From Burkholderiales bacterium RIFOXYD12_FULL_59_19 (lineage in GTDB: Bacteria > Pseudomonadota > Gammaproteobacteria > Burkholderiales > Burkholderiaceae_C): a DNA stretch of 52,269 nt. The notes under the pieces are model-generated. The model did no database searches and had not been told where the DNA came from. It was given only the letters and a program-made list of their open reading frames with translations. This document shows, piece after piece, positions 52,213 to 52,269 of the stretch. The translations under genes and the position numbers were made by a program. Location: the NCBI GenBank assembly GCA_001771065.1, contig MESQ01000050.1:22510-74778 (forward strand), written 5' to 3'. Position 1 is the stretch's first letter. Every line of letters begins with the position of its first letter.

Positions 52213-52269
52213 CGACGTCAAGCTGCTCGTCGCCTATGGCCCACCATCTAAGCCATCAAGTCCGGAGAG

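Noticed and set aside
1..52269. tRNA, rRNA, integrase or complete insertion sequence
   Set aside because: No cloverleaf, rRNA core, transposase or integrase was recognised by eye; a tRNAscan or ISfinder run would be decisive.

Overview
The window is a GC-rich chromosomal segment of a betaproteobacterium, most likely Comamonadaceae and Rhodoferax- or Polaromonas-like. This is inferred from gene content: xseB-ispA-dxs beside a Rieske oxygenase, Tat-type DctP proteins, a phasin with TGC-rich operators, and a lipoprotein multiheme cytochrome. No tRNA, rRNA, CRISPR array or complete insertion sequence was seen.

Layout. 0-3 kb (minus): sulfurtransferase, EamA exporter, Rieske oxygenase. 3.4-6.6 kb (plus): xseB, ispA and dxs, a compact isoprenoid-precursor operon. 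6.7-11.6 kb: two paralogous TRAP solute-binding proteins (plus) facing their presumed permease pair dctQM (minus) across a bidirectional terminator. 11.8-18.5 kb: tungstate import (fused HTH/binding-protein regulator, tupB, tupC, tupA), then a DUF779/aldehyde dehydrogenase pair with a sigma-54-like promoter, then a decayed second tupA. 18.6-22 kb: DUF1097 protein, azlCD, elbB and a LOG-family gene. 22-25.5 kb: molybdate import modABC, divergent from modE over a clear ModE-type palindrome. 25.5-32 kb: GAF/Fis regulator, Cache histidine kinase, NtrC-type response regulator, and a strong -24/-12 promoter in front of an eight-heme lipoprotein cytochrome. 32-36.7 kb: a 1480-residue Cache/HAMP/PAS/GAF/GGDEF/EAL protein. 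36.6-45.7 kb: ferredoxin, small envelope proteins, a PepSY/OmpR/kinase operon, patatin lipoprotein, phasin, LMW phosphatase, thioredoxin-like protein, DUF5710, VanZ and DUF3096. 45.8-52.2 kb (accessory-looking): a broken hipA remnant ending in a 14-bp tandem repeat, a frameshifted esterase, another esterase, two glycosyltransferases, and an intact hipBA module behind three evenly spaced palindromic operators.

How the parts connect. Two oxyanion systems (Tup for W, Mod for Mo) sit 7 kb apart, each with its own type of regulator. The Cache kinase, sigma-54 activator, palindrome, -24/-12 promoter and multiheme lipoprotein form a self-contained circuit that looks like signal-controlled extracellular or periplasmic electron transfer; this is the most interesting system in the window. 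The last 6.5 kb shows repeated gain and decay, with two unlike HipA loci, one dead and one intact. Start sites were adjusted from the longest open frames wherever a Shine-Dalgarno, signal peptide or operon overlap supported a shorter protein.
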